Source: Toxotes chatareus | Taxonomy: Eukaryota; Chordata; Actinopteri; Toxotidae | Assembly (NCBI GenBank): GCA_016801885.1 | Contig: CM028898.1 | Location: forward strand, 9,382,177-9,446,176 | Reading direction: 5' to 3' | DNA: 64,000 nucleotides | In this document: piece by piece, positions 46,991 to 59,224 of the stretch | How the letters are laid out: each line of letters begins with the position of its first letter | Numbering within the stretch: position 1 is the stretch's first letter | Notes under the pieces: model-generated | The model's database searches: none | Told to the model about the DNA's origin: nothing | The model's input: only the letters and a program-made list of their open reading frames with translations | Translations under genes and position numbers: made by a program

Positions 46991-47617
46991 AATCACTGTT
47001 TAAACCATTATACAGAAGTTTAATATTTAGACAGCAGTTTAAATTATTTCACAGTGAATTGACTCATGAACGCACTGATAAGAATCTATATTTACAGCTT
47101 GAAATGATAGGTTGAAAAAGTGTCTTCTTCCAGGTACTGTAAAACAATGAAGTACATCCTACGAGATCTGCGTAATGGAAAGAACACAGCTGGTCAAACA
47201 GTAGAAAGTGACATCGGATCACGAATGCTGTCGGTCCTGTTGTGAAATTGGAATCGGGATTGGATGGGAAACATGAGCCTTGGATGTGAACAGTGAGTCC
47301 CATTTGCTGCAGCTGTTATAGGTTAATTTTCACAAATTGAAAGCCAGATCAGTACAGGTGAGGCAGGTCCAGTGAAGTGGCACATACTATAAGTTGGCCA
47401 GTCATTAACCAGGTAGAGTAGTACAGAAGTGCCAGAAGAGATATGTTTGTGGTAAACAGAGAGAACTGACAAATTTGTTTTTGAACCCTTAAGTGTCCCA
47501 CACTGTACGTATCTTTTTCACAATTATTTACTAACCAAATTCAATGGATCCTTGTCAAATGTTTAGGCTTATGTGATGTTGAAAATATCAGCCCACATAC
47601 TGTTATGAGATTTTCTT

Positions 47618-47903
47618 AAAGGAATAGTTTGACATCATGGGTAACACCTTTATTTGCTTTTTTTGCTGAGAATAAGGTGAAAGCGTTGTGAATATGAAGC
47701 TGCAGCCACAACTTATACATGACTGACCTGACAAACCATTTATAATGTGTTAATTAATGAGCATCAGAGGCTCAGGCTAGCTGTTTCCCCCCGTTTCCAG
47801 TCTTTGTGCTAAGCTAAGCTAACAGGCTGATAGCTATAGTCTCATATTTATCACAGTCATGAGAGCTGTGTTGATCTTCTCACCTAACTCTTGGCAAAAT
47901 AAA
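47618..47903. mobile_element. rearranged percomorph repeat in inverted arrangement
   Basis: The left part (aaaggaatagtttgacatc ... ttgctgagaataaggtgaaa) is a forward copy of the start of a repeat very common in percomorphs. The right part (gctagctgtttcccc ... gctaagctaagctaac ... ctaactcttggcaa) is the same family read in reverse. The composite therefore folds back on itself. It sits downstream of both dcaf7 and kcnh6. Family identity is from memory. Confidence 0.55.
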
Positions 47904-48442
47904 AGCAAAGCTCTTTTCCTTTGCTCTCAAATAACAATATCGCATATGGCCTCACAAATTCAGTATCAGTCAGCTCTGGCCTGTGGGTAGAAGCTCTGCA
48001 CTGATACAGCAAGGGAAATAATTACTGAGGATTTTAACAGGATCGGGATTACGACCGAACAGGCATGGAACAGAACTGGTGCTCACAAAACCAAACCAGC
48101 ACAGAACAGAAGAAGATGTAAAACATGATTATGAGATGTAAAGAAAAACTTCTGTGCAATCTTCATAATGCACACACTGTAAATTAGAAATTGTCCTCTA
48201 GAAAGTATGATGATGAACTGTGTTGCAATCGTCACTGACTGAGCGTAATCCTGTGTGAGACAGAAATCCTTGCAGTCCACCACTATCTGATTGTGAGACA
48301 CTACTCGCTGTCCAAATGTGTAATGATGGCTGATTCCTGGACTTGTCATATGGCTCCTTCCGCACGTCTGCAAGTAGCAGTGTATTACTACTTTCTTTCA
48401 AAGTCACACTGATTGCCACGAAAACTCTTTTACTGAAGGTCT

Positions 48443-51400
48443 TCAGATGACAGGTAGCACAGGGTCTGACAGGTGTTTCTGGACCTCAGCTAGTCCTGAG
48501 GTGATGTCCAGGTTTCCCGGCAGCGAGGGGTAGCGGAGGCTGCCGCACAGCCTGGGGTTCTCCATGAGGGAGGATTTGACGGATGGCTGGGACAGCTGCG
48601 GGGTCTCAGTTTCAGGGGTGGCGGTCATGAACATGGTGTCGTCTGACGCCACAGTCACATGGATACCGCTGGACAGTGACTCCTGGGACTTCTTGGTGAA
48701 TTTAAGGTCGGCCTGCGTTGGGTTCTAGAGTAAAAAAAAAAAAAAAACAATCACATACTCTTATTTCTTAAGTAAAAAGCTAGAAATTAAATCTCTGTTG
48801 TAGTGAACAGTGACTGAGAGTTTCACTGTATTACTGGTATTAGTCCATACCTGTGTAGGTGCTCTGCTGTCCATCTGTATGGGAGAAATGGGGTACATGC
48901 TGTGTAGCACTGGTGTCCCAGTTCCATACAGGCCAGGTGATTCAGAAGGGAGGGTACCAGATGATACAGTGCTGTAAGCTGGAGGTACAGGAGCAATCTG
49001 CCTCTGGAGAAGCTGGAGAATAACGTTGATGTCGGCTGTCATGCGAGTCTCCAGTCTGGGGAATTGACAAAGTATTTTGTATTTGTATTCTGTGACAAGC
49101 CATATTAGCCCAGCAATTACAGGTGCTCTTTTTCCATGTCAGTTTAGCCTCTCATCAGATCGGTCATTACAACCTATTGCTGTGCATTGGTGTGTGTAGT
49201 TTTAGCCCGCAGAACTTAATTTTCATTCCAGTGGACTCATACGGAATTGCATTTTGAGTACAGTGAAACTACTCAGGGAGAACAGTGGAGGAAACTGGAT
49301 ATTAAAGGGTTAAAAACAAAAGCTTTAAAATGTGAACAACAGAAAATGTACCTGTTGAGCTGTGAATGTAAAACCTCAAGTCGAGACTCCAGCTCACTGG
49401 GCCTTTCTTCTGTGAATGGTGGTGGGTGGTAGGAGTTACGGACTGAGGAAGATCGCCATGCGCGACCTGAAAACTGTTGTGACTGTTGGTCCGGCCAGTA
49501 CTGATACATCCCTGGCACTTTCAAAGATGAAGCTGTGGAAAGTAAAAAGACAAGAAACTGGTGGAAATGTGTATCCATTTAATTTATTTGAGGCAATTGG
49601 AATGTCCAAAAGGTTACAGACAGAAATACATAGTGTTAGAACGACCTTGGGAAGTTTTCCACCACAAGTGGCAATGAAAACTCCATAAGGTATCTTAAAC
49701 ATTCAAGCCTCAGTCCACAATGCAACACCACCAGCAACAGTCCATCATAGCTTGTTTAAAACTTAAAAATACTAGGCTAACACACCCTGTATGTCTTTCC
49801 AGTATGACTTATATACACGTACCTTGATGGCCTCTGTCCAACACAGCTTCCCTCCCCACTGATGTGCCACTTGGGGGTAGCAGCTGCACTACAGAGGGGG
49901 AGTAGTCCCGCGTGGCATCCTCTGGAGGATAAAGCTCTACTTTGGCACCATGAGCAAGAGACTTAGCCAGGTCCTCACTCGACTGGGAGCATGTGGATCC
50001 ACAGCTACAGCGGTCATCCCAGCGGGCCTGGGGAGGTGAGTGACGATGGCAGAAGGACTGAAGGGGGTACGAGTCTTCATGATCAATACCATCTGTTTAC
50101 AGGAAAGTATTTCAGTTACTCAGTTACAGTATTTTGTCTATGTATCTCTTAATCCCACTCAGGATGCCAGGAACCTAGAGACTGTACCAGCATGGCTCCA
50201 ATAGAAGTAAACCAGAAATACTTTGAATACATCAATCACCTCCTAAGCACTCATTTATCACAAGAGAGATACAAAACACAATAAGTCTATGCCACCACAT
50301 AGCTCACCTGGCCTAATTCGGCAGTCCAGGGAATGGATTCTGTGTTTTGGCTTGTGGTGATATCCACAGTCATCACCAGAATCATCAGTCGTTATTATTG
50401 GTGGCACTTGATCAGCCTGATGAACACAGGAAAATCATAGAATACAGTGTTGTGATTTCAAAATGTCAAGATGTTCTTTTTTTTTTTTTTTTCGTAAAAA
50501 TAAACTATCAACATACATCTCTAAGGTCAAACGTTATCTCCAGGTTCCTCCAGAAGTTGTCTGCAAAGCCGGGGTAGTTATCCAGGACCTCCAGCAGGTC
50601 GTCCCTCAGGATGCGGTGCAGGTCACAGTAGGTGATGGTGTGCACGTCGGAATTGGACTTCCCTGGCTCATCGTACAGGTGGATAGTCTCACCAATGATG
50701 TCGTTCTTTTCTACAAGAGCACAAATACTTATCTGAGTTTTTGAAGTTTGGTTTTGGAGCATTTATTGAGACACTGCATTATAATTAGGTCTGTTACCTA
50801 ATATGGCTACCACCACATCATCCCTGATGACCTGAATCGAACCACGAGAGATGAAGAAAAGAGAGTCCAGGATGTCTCCATAGTGGATAAGAGTATCTCC
50901 TGGAGGAGCGTGGACTGTCTTGAACCTTATAGCCAAGGCGCGTAGACAGGCTTGACTGCCCCCACGGAAAGCCTTACAGTTCTGCAGCAGAGATCTGTTC
51001 AAGTGCAAGCAGATGTCAGCCTGCAAAGACTCTGGAAACCCCTTCAACACCTGAATATGGGAGGACAAAAACATCAGAATATCAGTGATATGATGTGAAA
51101 CATGGATAGAACACAACCATGAGATGTCACAGAGGTGAGCATTGTCATTTTTTACTCACAGCATTCATGTCAATGCCATTTGTGTATGACCAGGCATGCT
51201 GAAAGTACTCCTCCAGCCTTGCACGCAGGCCACCTGGGATTTGGTGGAATCGGATGAACTCTTTGACTCGCAGCATCTGGGTGTGGTAGCGGGTTGTACC
51301 AGAGTACAGCCGCTGGATGATGGCAGACACATTTCCAAATATGCTGGCATACATGAGAGCTGAGACGGAATCAAAAGAGGACAACAGGTAATAAAAAGAC

Positions 51401-53782
51401 CTGCATGAATTTGCTTTTTTAAAAAGTGAAACATCCCCAGCCCAGAAGTGTTCGCACAGTCTCTAACAGTGTTATTCAACTTACAGCCAATAACCATGAC
51501 GCAGATGGAGAAGATCTTCTCTGAGTTGGTGTTTGGAGAAACATTACCGAACCCCACACTCGTCAAGCTGCTCAAGGTGAAGTACAGAGCAGTGACATAC
51601 TTGTCTTTGACCGATGGACCAGAGGTGGAGTCGCTGTCGTTGTATACCTTGCCCAGTTGTTCCGCCAGGTTGTCCAGCCAACCGGTCTCTGTGTATGGCC
51701 TCTCCACAAAGCCGATAGCATACCAAATGCAGGCTAACCAATGGGCGATGAGTACAAAGGTGCACATGAGTAAGAATAGGACAGCAGCCCCATATTCAGA
51801 ATATCGGTCCAGTTTTCTTGCCACGCGGACCAATCGTAGTAACCGAGCTGTTTTCAGCAGGCTTGTTAAGGTTGCCATCTTTGGTGTCCATTAACAACAG
51901 GGAAGAAGATGTTAGGCAGGGAAATGGCCATTCAATTTATTCAGGCAACTTAATTAGAAATCATTTCAGAAGTTTAGGACAGCACATTTACATCAAGGAA
52001 TAACTGCCAAAATAATTTTAGAATGAATACAAACAGCATGAACTTGAGAGTTCTTACCTCATCAGAGCCAGATCTGAAAATGAGAAGGTCAAAAGGGATT
52101 GCTGCAAACAGATCAATAGGGAACCAGCCTTTGATATAGTGCTTAGCTATCCGGCTCGGCTGTGTGACCACCTCGTCATTCTGGTCCACGTACGTTGTGC
52201 GTAGGTTGATGACTATGTCCACGATAAACAGCACGTCCACCATAAGGTCTGCCACATTCAGAGGGTTACATGTGTAGCCACAGCTCCTTTGACGTAAATC
52301 CCCATGTTCATCCAAGAGGAAGGCAGCTGAGTAAGGAGTGAAAACAGCTGTGTAGAGGACCAGGAGGAGAATTATCCAGTCCCAAAACGCCTTGAAGGGA
52401 CTGTAGTGAAGCAAGATCCACCATGTTGTCTCAGGTACCTGGAGTTTGTATTCAGGCAGTACATCAGACTCCAAAGAAAGTACCTAAGCATAAAGAATGC
52501 AGCAGTATGCAGTGATTCTCACATATGAACACAGATTTCAATCTTTCAGAGGGAAATCTGAAATAAAACAGGAAAACAAGTACATTCTCTGAAACAAACA
52601 GCAGCAATTTAAAAACTATATTTCTTTCTGCATTAATTCTAACCAACAGACCTTTCTAGAAGACGTACTGTTTTGACCGAGATCTTGGTGGAGGCTGCAT
52701 GCTCTGGTTTTGTGACCTTGCAAGTCCAACAAATCCTTGACCATCCTGTCATTGGTGACTCTCAGCGGAGGTGAGACTTACATCCACGTTACATCCAGAT
52801 AGTACAATTATTTTCAGATACCAAGAAAATATTGGGCAAAGCTAAAGCACCAGTGTGCTGTAATCAACTGTGCAAGAGCTGACTGAGTCCAGGATGCTGT
52901 TGGGCTGGAGGATTGTAATGATGAACTGGGCGTCACTATCACATAACTGAGTTCATGTGCTGCCACAGTCCTCTTGTTCACTTTAGCCCAATTACAAAAT
53001 AATATTTGCTGCCCTGACAAACCTCTCTGACCTTCCAGATAAATGGATCTATCAATCAGATACATACATAAATAGTTATACAGATGTACTGTAAAGACAG
53101 ACAGGGATCAACAAGTGACCCCATGCAGCAAGGTCATGGCTGGTTGCAAACACTTCCCTTACATTTGTTTCATACCCACCCACTCAGCACCCCACACAGG
53201 CAGTGATGCAGAATGCTGAGCCCCAGGGCTGCAGCAGTAACGACAGTAGTCCTTAATTGAACCGTGGCTCAATGTAACTTTGTTTTTTTTTTCACACCCA
53301 GGAGGAAAGCGTTCATGCACCAAACCACCTACTGATTTTTCCACTAGCGGGTTAATTAACGACAGTCTTCCATCATGGCAACTTTCTGGAAGCCTCTTCA
53401 TTTCTTAGAAATCAAAAGATGATTAACGTGAACTCCTGACTGACGGACAGAACCTGGCAAGCCTCAAATGCATCATGGGGCACAGACTTTCACTTGAAGC
53501 TTGGTACTGAATGAGTAAGCTCATTCACTCAGAGCTCTTAAACTGGACTTCCTGACTCTCAGTCAGTCCAGCTGCACGCCTTCAGTGTATAAACTGATGC
53601 ACACAGCCAGAGACTGAGCCCATGTCTCGGCCCCGTACCTGCGTGACCTTCTCTGTGACGTTCTGAGAGCGGTCCTTCACCTTGGAGGGACTGAGCAGCT
53701 CCATCCTGGGAGTTGGAGGCGAGCGACATTCGGGGCCCCTGCTGGCTGGTCCCCCACTCTTCATAAGGTCTGAGTCAGACAT
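48443..53782 (-). CDS. kcnh6: ERG-type voltage-gated potassium channel (Kv11), PAS-less
   Basis: Pore-forming subunit of the rapid delayed rectifier (IKr-type) K+ current. Minus-strand exons: 53782-53639, 52483-52058, 51878-51485, 51359-51160, 51050-50798, 50710-50517, 50416-50308, 50092-49823, 49532-49352, 49055-48851 and 48724-48443. All are in phase, 885 residues. Visible: the NVTEKVTQ|VLSL junction before S1, S1-S3 in exon 2, S4 with ARLLRLVRVARKLDRYSEYG, pore SVGFGN (297-302), S6 MYASIFGN retaining the aromatic drug-site residues, the C-linker, the cyclic-nucleotide-binding homology domain, then a C-terminal coiled region (SRLEVL...LLQRQ). The YNDSDS and CNPLNV motifs favour KCNH6 over KCNH2. 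The N-terminus is only 48 residues plus the SDSDL motif, with no PAS/eag domain. Start at 53782; an acceptor-like AG just upstream (about 53797) leaves an extra 5' exon possible. Confidence 0.93.
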
Positions 53783-55554
53783 GGAGCTCTGCTGGCCTAC
53801 AGGTGATCGGTGAATTTGTTTATTCCTATTTTTGTTCAAAGAGATCCCTCTAAATAATCTTTGTTTTTACATTTTGTCTTATTTTGTACATTTTTCTTAA
53901 ATTTTCTGGAAAGACATTTGGCTTACTGCTACTATTACTACAGATCTAGTATTAACATTGTAAGCTACATTACTGTACTCATAATGTAGTTCTCTTGCTA
54001 TACTTATACTGTGGATTCCTGAAATTTAATTTCCATAAAGTGGTTATACTAAATCTCAATATGAATGCAAAAATAGGGAACTACTCAGTGACATTTAATA
54101 CTCTGTACCCCCCCTTAACAAATTCCTGTCCGGTCTGATTTCCCAGAATGCCCATTTAGCTGTGCCCCTCCCAAAAATACTCTGCCCTCAAATACTGGAT
54201 AGTCTCAATACTTGACTCACAAAGTGTGACTGCACAGAGAAGGTAGCAGTTACATTGCAGAAAAATTTGCTTTCGCCAGTTTGTCAATTCTTCAGTTTTA
54301 AGTGAAAACAGCACAACTTACCGGATTTGAAACCAGAATATCAAATCCTCCTTGGCCTGGACCCCTAGGCAGCCATGACTCCATTCTCCATTCTTCTGAA
54401 CGCGTTTTTTGGACAAGTGTGTTCAAAAATGTTCAGTCTCCTCTGTCATGGTTCATATTTAGGCAAAACAAATAGACTTCTGGTTTTCAGTGTGTGGATG
54501 CAAACATCGATGTTGAACCCTCCAGTCTGGCACAGGGCAGAGGACTGGCCTGCAGCTCGCATGTGGCTGCGCAACATTTGCCAACACTGGAAAACAATCA
54601 ATCCCATGCTATAGCTGAGAGGAACTGACAGGAAAATCGATGACCAGCATTGATAAACAGAGCAAATGGGCTCAGAGCCATTACACTGGACTTCCCCATT
54701 AACATCAAATTACCATGTTCCTGTACGCAGTTCGGTTTGGTTCTGTACATTTAAAATATATTCAGGCTGTGATAAATGTGATGTTGTGGTGCAAAAAAAC
54801 TAAATCAGCTGACTAAAGGTATAGAATCCGCTCAATATGATGCATGTATACCATTAATCTGGGCTCTTATTGACTGCAAAGTTGACACCATAGTAATATG
54901 CAGGGGTAATGACCTGTGATGACATTGGCTCAAAATGTCCTTCAGCTGTAACCTTCAACCATCTGTGTTCTTGTTTTTTTTTTTTTTTTTATAATATAAT
55001 AAATACAAATTTTAGGAATGACTTTACAGTGAGTTAGAAAGAGCACATGTAATCCTATCCTACTTTTCAACTAGGTAACCAAACATTTTTGTAGAAACAC
55101 CAAACCAGACACACGTTATTATTCCGGCAGAGAATTTTTATATGTGAATCATCATCTCTGGAGGGGGATCTTTAAATTAAATTTTTAACTTGAACCTTGT
55201 TAAAACATTTACAGTTTCCTTCCTCGACTAGTACAAGTGAAATTTTCCTTTCTTTCCTTTTGATGGCTCAAGACTGGCGGCTAATGAACTTCTGTAGAAA
55301 AGTGCAGTCTGACCATAGAAAACATTTAAGGTGAAACATCACTTTACATCCTAACAAGGACAGTTCTTCCCGATGTAAACAGTATCAACATGGCAAAAAC
55401 AACTCATACTGGTAATGTCTATTTTCTTATAATGACATATCAAGCAGTAGTATCAGTACCAACTGATGCACAAGGCTGTCATAAGCTTCCCCTCTGAAAT
55501 TAAATGTTCCACATGCAAGCTATTCAGTGTCCACCAAGTGTCCAGAGATCGTCC
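53783..55554. other. kcnh6-taco1 intergenic region, no PAS-domain exons
   Basis: The stretch was inspected for the two ERG PAS exons (about 230 and 165 bases) on the minus strand; no open frame of that size exists and no PAS motif was seen. It holds the kcnh6 upstream region, the taco1 3' flank and a poly-T run near 54970-54990. Confidence 0.55.
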
Positions 55555-57573
55555 TCAGCTGTTGGCTTGGATATTGTCCCACACTCGGACTACATCTGGA
55601 CAGTCATTGAGAGCTTCTATTAGTGTCGAAGCAGCATCCAGCTGGTCCTGGTCCAAAGACGAGAGAGTGCTGGGGACAAACTCCAGCCCAGAAGACATGA
55701 TCTGCATTCCCAGCTCCTCCAATGAGGCACGCACCTTGCTCAGGTCTGTCGTGTTACAAATAAACTGTAGAAAGATCAGATCAAACTATCAGTTAAATCT
55801 GTAGTAGGGCGTTACACAAATGAAACTAGAGATGGTAGCACTGCAGTGAAACAAAAACTATATCATTTGAAATATTCATGTAAATTATTAGTTACTGGCC
55901 ATCTTCAATGCCATGCATTTGTAAGGATTCTTCAGATGTTTGTTTGTGTCTCCTCAGGATTATATAATTCATCTCTGAGTCTGAGCACTATCAGCCACAG
56001 ATTTTTGTTCAAAGATGGCTCCTCACATCCCTCATACCCATCATAGCTGCTGCTATTTGCATCTTGCCAAATGTCCCCTCATGTGTCTATACTACTCTCC
56101 TGTCTCTGCATGTCTGACCTGCAGGAGGGGCTGGTCATCCTCATCCTCCGTCTCTTGGACATCTTCCGCTCCCACCTCAATGGCCAGCTCCAGAGCTTTC
56201 TCGGTTGAGATGGTCTTGCCCGCCATTGCCACCACCCCCCTCCTGCTGAAGCTGTGTCGGACTCCATCTGACAGCATCCCTCTGTGGACGAGCACAGAAT
56301 TACACCATCAACACAGCCCTATTTTAACCAGTTTGAACAGATCAGCTTCTTATATACTTTATTTTGTAGATAAATCGACACGCAGCTGTTATTTTACTTT
56401 GCAAGCAAAGCTGCAGAGCTATAGTTGTGCATATTTAATTGTAACAACTGTTACAAATCTTTTTTATAAACATTAAAATCGAGGTGTTAAGATCCTGCAA
56501 AAAGAAGCAGCAGTGAAGGTATTATGGCTTATGTATTGCACGATACTGATGCATGATTTTATTTAATGCTGTATCATCAGTTATTGGCTTCTTACAGTAA
56601 ATAATACACGGTGATATCCACAGTTATCTATAGGGACATCTATTGGCTACAATACCCACTGCATCAACTTCCATTAACAGTGCATTTACCATGCATCGTT
56701 GTACATTACATCACCTAAATCTTTCTGTATTTCTGACTACTAAAACAAAAAAAAAAGTCAGTCCTTACCCATTCTTGTTAAGCAGACGTTTGATTTCATG
56801 GAGGGTGCGGCTGTTGCTGTCTGTGAGGACCTCGATGAGCAGCAGACATCCACCAGGTCCCCGAGCTTCAAACATATGCTGGGACGCGGGTTTAGCCTTT
56901 TCCTGTAGAGCCAGGAGAGAAGATCAGGATGAGTTTTCTGCAGCATATTATTAATATCTACTGGATGAAAGGTGTTCATCCATCCAGAGAGGTAGAGGAT
57001 TTATGCCAAGGAGTGCTTAACGTACTAAGACACTGTATACTGTTTTTCCCCCCTTTAATTTCTCACCTATTCTACTGTGACAGTGTTGTCAACCTACCGC
57101 ACCCTTGATTGCAGTTTCTATGGATGCTTTGGGCATGTTTTTGCTCCTGCACTGCTCCAGTATGTGCGCTAAGTTTAAATTCAGCTCTGGGTTAGATCCA
57201 CCCTCTGCAGATGAAACCAAACTTGAAATTAGCTACAGTCCACAATGCAGTTGTAAAACTGACACCAGAGCACTGCAGCCTCACCTTTCACCGCGATCCT
57301 TATCAGCAAGCCAAACTTCATGAACATCCTTCCCCTCGCCTCATCTTTGGGTCCTTTAATGTTTTTCACCTTTGACCACTTGTTGTGTCCCGCACATAAC
57401 GCGGGGCACAGCTGCAGCATCCTGGCGGAAGAAGCCGTCCAGGGGAGGGACAATACACATGGCGCCGGCGGCAGGACGGAAGATGCGACGGGGGCCAAGC
57501 ACCTGCCGGAGGCCACGGCGAGTGTCCGGGGGATGAGGGCCGGGAGACCCCTCAGCACCGCCGCCCCCGACAT
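55555..57573 (-). CDS. taco1: translational activator of cytochrome c oxidase I, mitochondrial
   Basis: TACO1 (YebC/PmpR family) is a mitochondrial matrix protein that promotes translation of the COX1 mRNA. Minus-strand exons: 57573-57285, 57204-57098, 56902-56769, 56281-56119 and 55764-55555. They are in phase and give 300 residues (human 297). Visible: an Arg/Ala-rich N-terminal presequence, the family start AGHNKWSKVKNIKGPKD, FEARGPGG, the HSFSRRGVV segment, and an acidic ETEDEDDQ loop. In-frame ATGs at 57582 and further up would add a few residues; 57573 gives a good match to family N-termini. It lies upstream of, and in the same direction as, kcnh6, and diverges from the PTH-type receptor gene. 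All parts look intact. Confidence 0.95.
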
Positions 57574-57657
57574 GCCCTTCATACATACAAAGACACACAC
57601 ATACACACACTCAGTATGAAAGTATCTGAGTCTCTGTTTGCAGTTGAGGTCTTTAAT

Positions 57658-57665
57658 TTCCGGAA
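57658..57665. promoter_or_regulatory. palindromic ETS-type site in the taco1 promoter
   Basis: TTCCGGAA lies 85 bases upstream of the taco1 ATG. GGAA-core ETS/NRF-2 sites are usual in promoters of nuclear genes for mitochondrial proteins. Function is inferred. Confidence 0.4.
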
Positions 57666-57776
57666 CTATTAATATTAATATCGATAAATTAATGCTACCG
57701 CCTTAAGTTTTCTAACTTACAGCTCTGGAAAGTCTGGAAAACACGCCGTTTCTTCAGCTGTCCTTGTGAACCCGGC

Positions 57777-57799
57777 ACTTCCGGGTTGCTGTGACGTCA
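57777..57799. promoter_or_regulatory. ETS site plus perfect CRE in the taco1 promoter
   Basis: ACTTCCGGG (57777-57785) is followed 6 bases later by the full palindromic CRE TGACGTCA (57792-57799), about 210 bases upstream of the taco1 ATG. The arrangement is typical of TATA-less housekeeping promoters and would suit CREB/ATF and ETS factors. Confidence 0.55.
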
Positions 57800-58803
57800 G
57801 AAACCTTTCAAAATAAAAGTTGACATTAGCAGTTGAGCTTTATGTAATGACATTAACATTCTTTGTTTTTACATCTGTTATAGCAACAACAACAAAATAT
57901 TATTATTGTTATTCTTTTTCTTATTGTTATTATTATTAGTAGTAGCAGTTACTGCTAATGAAGACCATGAGATGTTGTATACCTCCTGAAAAGCAGTGGC
58001 TTTTGAGCCAGGAGTTTTCTTTCTTTTGGCAAAAACAAAACAAAACAAAGCAAAACAAAAACATTTCCAATTAGAGTGTTACTATTACTGTATTTTGTCT
58101 TGTTGTTCATTATTGTCTAAAATTATTATATTATGATAATCATGGGAACTTTCTCTCTTTCAGGACCCCTGGGTGTTTCTGGGTGAAATCAGAAACTACT
58201 GCAGAATATCAGCGCACAAGTTTAACAGCTGGTCTCAAAACTAACAGCAACACCAGCCAAGATATTGTACCTCCTTCCCATATCATTTATGTTTTTTTTG
58301 TTGTTGTTTGTGTTTGTTTTTATCTGCTGGTGTCAGGGAGGTTTGCTCTAGAGATCATCAGGTCCTCTAATTGGTACATATGGTAGTTAGTGTAGGTCTA
58401 GTCTGTATCGGTCTCCTCTGAAATGTCCCACCGTGGGAACTGGTTGAGAAATGTTGGTCTCTTCCCGTGGGACCTAAGTTTATTAAATCATACTGCTTCT
58501 ATTTATGATGATGGGGTAAAATAATAGGAACCAGTCAGTCTAGGCACACTGATTCAAAAACTAGGAACATGCCGTACTGAACTCCTCATTAACTTATTTT
58601 AATGTGGGATCAACACATGCATAATCACCTAAGACTATTTTGTCTGGAAAAGAACTGGGTCAAAGGAGACAAGATAGAGACAGAAGACCACACTAGAGGA
58701 GCACAAAGAGTTAAGTGAGATGGAAGCCACAGCCAATCAAGGCCAACCCATCAACAGACAACAGTCCAAAGAAGTGCAAAAGGAGGAGGTTTCTGCCACA
58801 GTG

Positions 58804-58882
<79 letters not shown>

Positions 58883-59224
58883 TCCCACAGAAGCCTTCTT
58901 ACACCACACACTGACTGCAACATGGTCCCTCAAACCTGACTGGAGATGTCCACTGAGCTTCAAGGAGAGACCTGGAAAAAGGGAGATTTTTTAAAACATC
59001 CTCTCTGGAGGTCAAGAGACCCCAGAGCTCAAGAAGACCCTAAAAGGCAGTTCTTATTGACTGATGAAACAGAAAATAACTGTTGAAGGAGCACTGATGG
59101 GGCACCAGAGAAGAAGAACAGTCTTTAACCTTGGGATACAAGTTCCTTCAACACAACCTGAGGAGGATAAAATAATCTGAGAGCTGTGTTTCGTTCTGTT
59201 TAAGTCGACAGTAGAAAAGACGTC
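57800..59224. other. divergent upstream region between taco1 and the PTH-type receptor
   Basis: No coding exon was recognised. The region carries the (CT)n tract at 58807-58882 and presumably the receptor's 5'UTR and promoter near its right end. Confidence 0.45.
58807..58882. repeat. (CT)n microsatellite
   Basis: About 38 CT units with two GT interruptions; it produces spurious Ser/Leu- and Arg/Glu-rich frames on both strands. Confidence 0.95.

Noticed and set aside
58711..58963. Overlapping Ser/Leu- and Arg/Glu-rich frames
   Set aside because: Products of the (CT)n microsatellite.
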